DNA of 33,822 nt from Bacillota bacterium (GTDB lineage Bacteria > Bacillota > Dethiobacteria > DTU022 > UBA8154), in contig JAAZMI010000028.1 of NCBI GenBank assembly GCA_012798895.1, positions 1-33,822 of the forward strand. Reading direction: 5' to 3'. Positions 33,295 through 33,822 of the stretch are shown here, piece after piece. A model generated the notes under the pieces. The model searched no databases. It was not told where the DNA came from and worked only from the letters and a program-made list of their open reading frames with translations. Positions within the stretch are counted from its first letter, which is position 1. Each line of letters opens with the position of its first letter. A program made the translations under genes and the position numbers.

Positions 33295-33780
33295 CTATTC
33301 CGTTTTATTCGTTAATTCTTTAACTTCTTCCGGGGAGAGTATCCTTACAGCTCTCTCCACAAACAATATTCCCCGCAGATGATCGATCTCGTGCTGGAAA
33401 ACCCTCGCCAAAAGCCCGGAAGCAGTATATTCAACATTTTCTCCCCACCTGTCCTGGCCGCTCACCTCTACATCAGCATAACGCGGCACCTCGCCATAGA
33501 TGCCGGGAACACTTAGACAGCCCTCCAGAGCGGTGATTTCGCCTGCAGAGGAAGTAATTTGGGGGTTAATCACCTCTAAGATTTTATCTTCATCCCTTAA
33601 AACAATAATGCTTTTGGAGATACCCACCTGCGGGGCTGCCAGGCCGATCCCATCGGCAGCAAGCATGGTTTCCCTCATATCCTCCAGCAGGCGATGCAAC
33701 GGAGGGGTAAATCTGGTTACAGACACAGTCTTCTTTTTTAATACAGGATCGCCTTCCCGGCGAATATTTCGCAAAGCCAT
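33295..33780 (-). CDS. def: Peptide deformylase
   Basis: This metalloenzyme removes the formyl group from nascent N-terminal methionine, the reaction opposite to Fmt in function. It has 161 residues. All three family motifs are present: GIGLAAPQVG, EGCLSVPG (cysteine metal ligand) and QHEIDHLRG (HExxH). The second position of the last motif block reads HLRG where HLNG or HLDG is more common. A strong aaggagga precedes the ATG. The gene lies upstream of fmt, as is widespread in bacteria. The remaining 42 bases to the window edge show no further gene. Confidence 0.96.
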   Translation of the reverse strand: MALRNIRREGDPVLKKKTVSVTRFTPPLHRLLEDMRETMLAADGIGLAAPQVGISKSIIVLRDEDKILEVINPQITSSAGEITALEGCLSVPGIYGEVPRYADVEVSGQDRWGENVEYTASGLLARVFQHEIDHLRGILFVERAVRILSPEEVKELTNKTE

Positions 33781-33822
33781 CTGCCTTCCTCCTTGGACAA
33801 CTTCATCCCCATTATCTTTATA

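Overview
The window looks like a chromosomal core segment of an endospore-forming, anaerobic Firmicute, most likely a clostridium of the Syntrophomonas/Moorella/Desulfotomaculum kind. This rests on the conserved gene blocks (alaS-ireB-ruvX-mltG, polA-mutM-ytaF-coaE, def-fmt-rsmB-stp-prkC-rsgA-rpe), a YtaF sporulation membrane protein, a ferredoxin-fused aldo/keto reductase, strong AGGAGG-type ribosome binding sites and frequent TTG/GTG starts. No species can be named from the sequence alone. No tRNA, rRNA, CRISPR array, prophage or intact transposase was found.

Layout. At the left edge, on the + strand, lie the 3' end of a NarL-type sensor kinase gene (1-287) and its LuxR/NarL response regulator (311-946). 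Everything else reads on the - strand, so the biological order runs from right to left. It starts with def and fmt, then a DUF116 protein, a YugP-type zinc metallopeptidase and a DUF6391-type membrane protein. A 466-base repeat-filled spacer follows, then rsmB, stp, prkC and rsgA. A 400-base spacer with nested inverted repeats separates rsgA from rpe. Next come the riboflavin operon ribD-ribE-ribBA-ribH, a terminator, polA, mutM, ytaF, coaE, a small lytic transglycosylase gene, an isocitrate/isopropylmalate-type dehydrogenase gene, an EamA transporter gene and a secreted seven-bladed RCC1 protein gene. After a hairpin and a consensus sigma-A promoter come alaS, ireB, an aldo/keto reductase-ferredoxin gene, ruvX, mltG and a class B penicillin-binding protein gene.

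How the genes work together. One set serves translation and its quality control (Def, Fmt, RsmB, RsgA, AlaS). A second is a complete riboflavin branch (RibD, RibE, RibBA, RibH). A third is DNA replication and repair (PolA, MutM). The fourth is the PASTA kinase/phosphatase circuit (PrkC, Stp) together with a known substrate family of such kinases (IreB) and likely cell-wall clients (MltG, a PBP, a lytic transglycosylase).

The least explained DNA is in two spacers that interrupt normally compact conserved blocks: 29508-29973 (direct and inverted mosaic repeats with traces of coding) and 23925-24339 (nested inverted repeats, a REP-like palindrome and a coding scrap). Both look like decayed small mobile elements. 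Other points of note are a probable CTG start for rsgA, a riboflavin operon with no room for an FMN riboswitch in its proximal leader, a 62-base ribD/ribE overlap, and recent blade duplication in the RCC1 gene. I do not see convincing evidence for a wholly new multi-gene system here.
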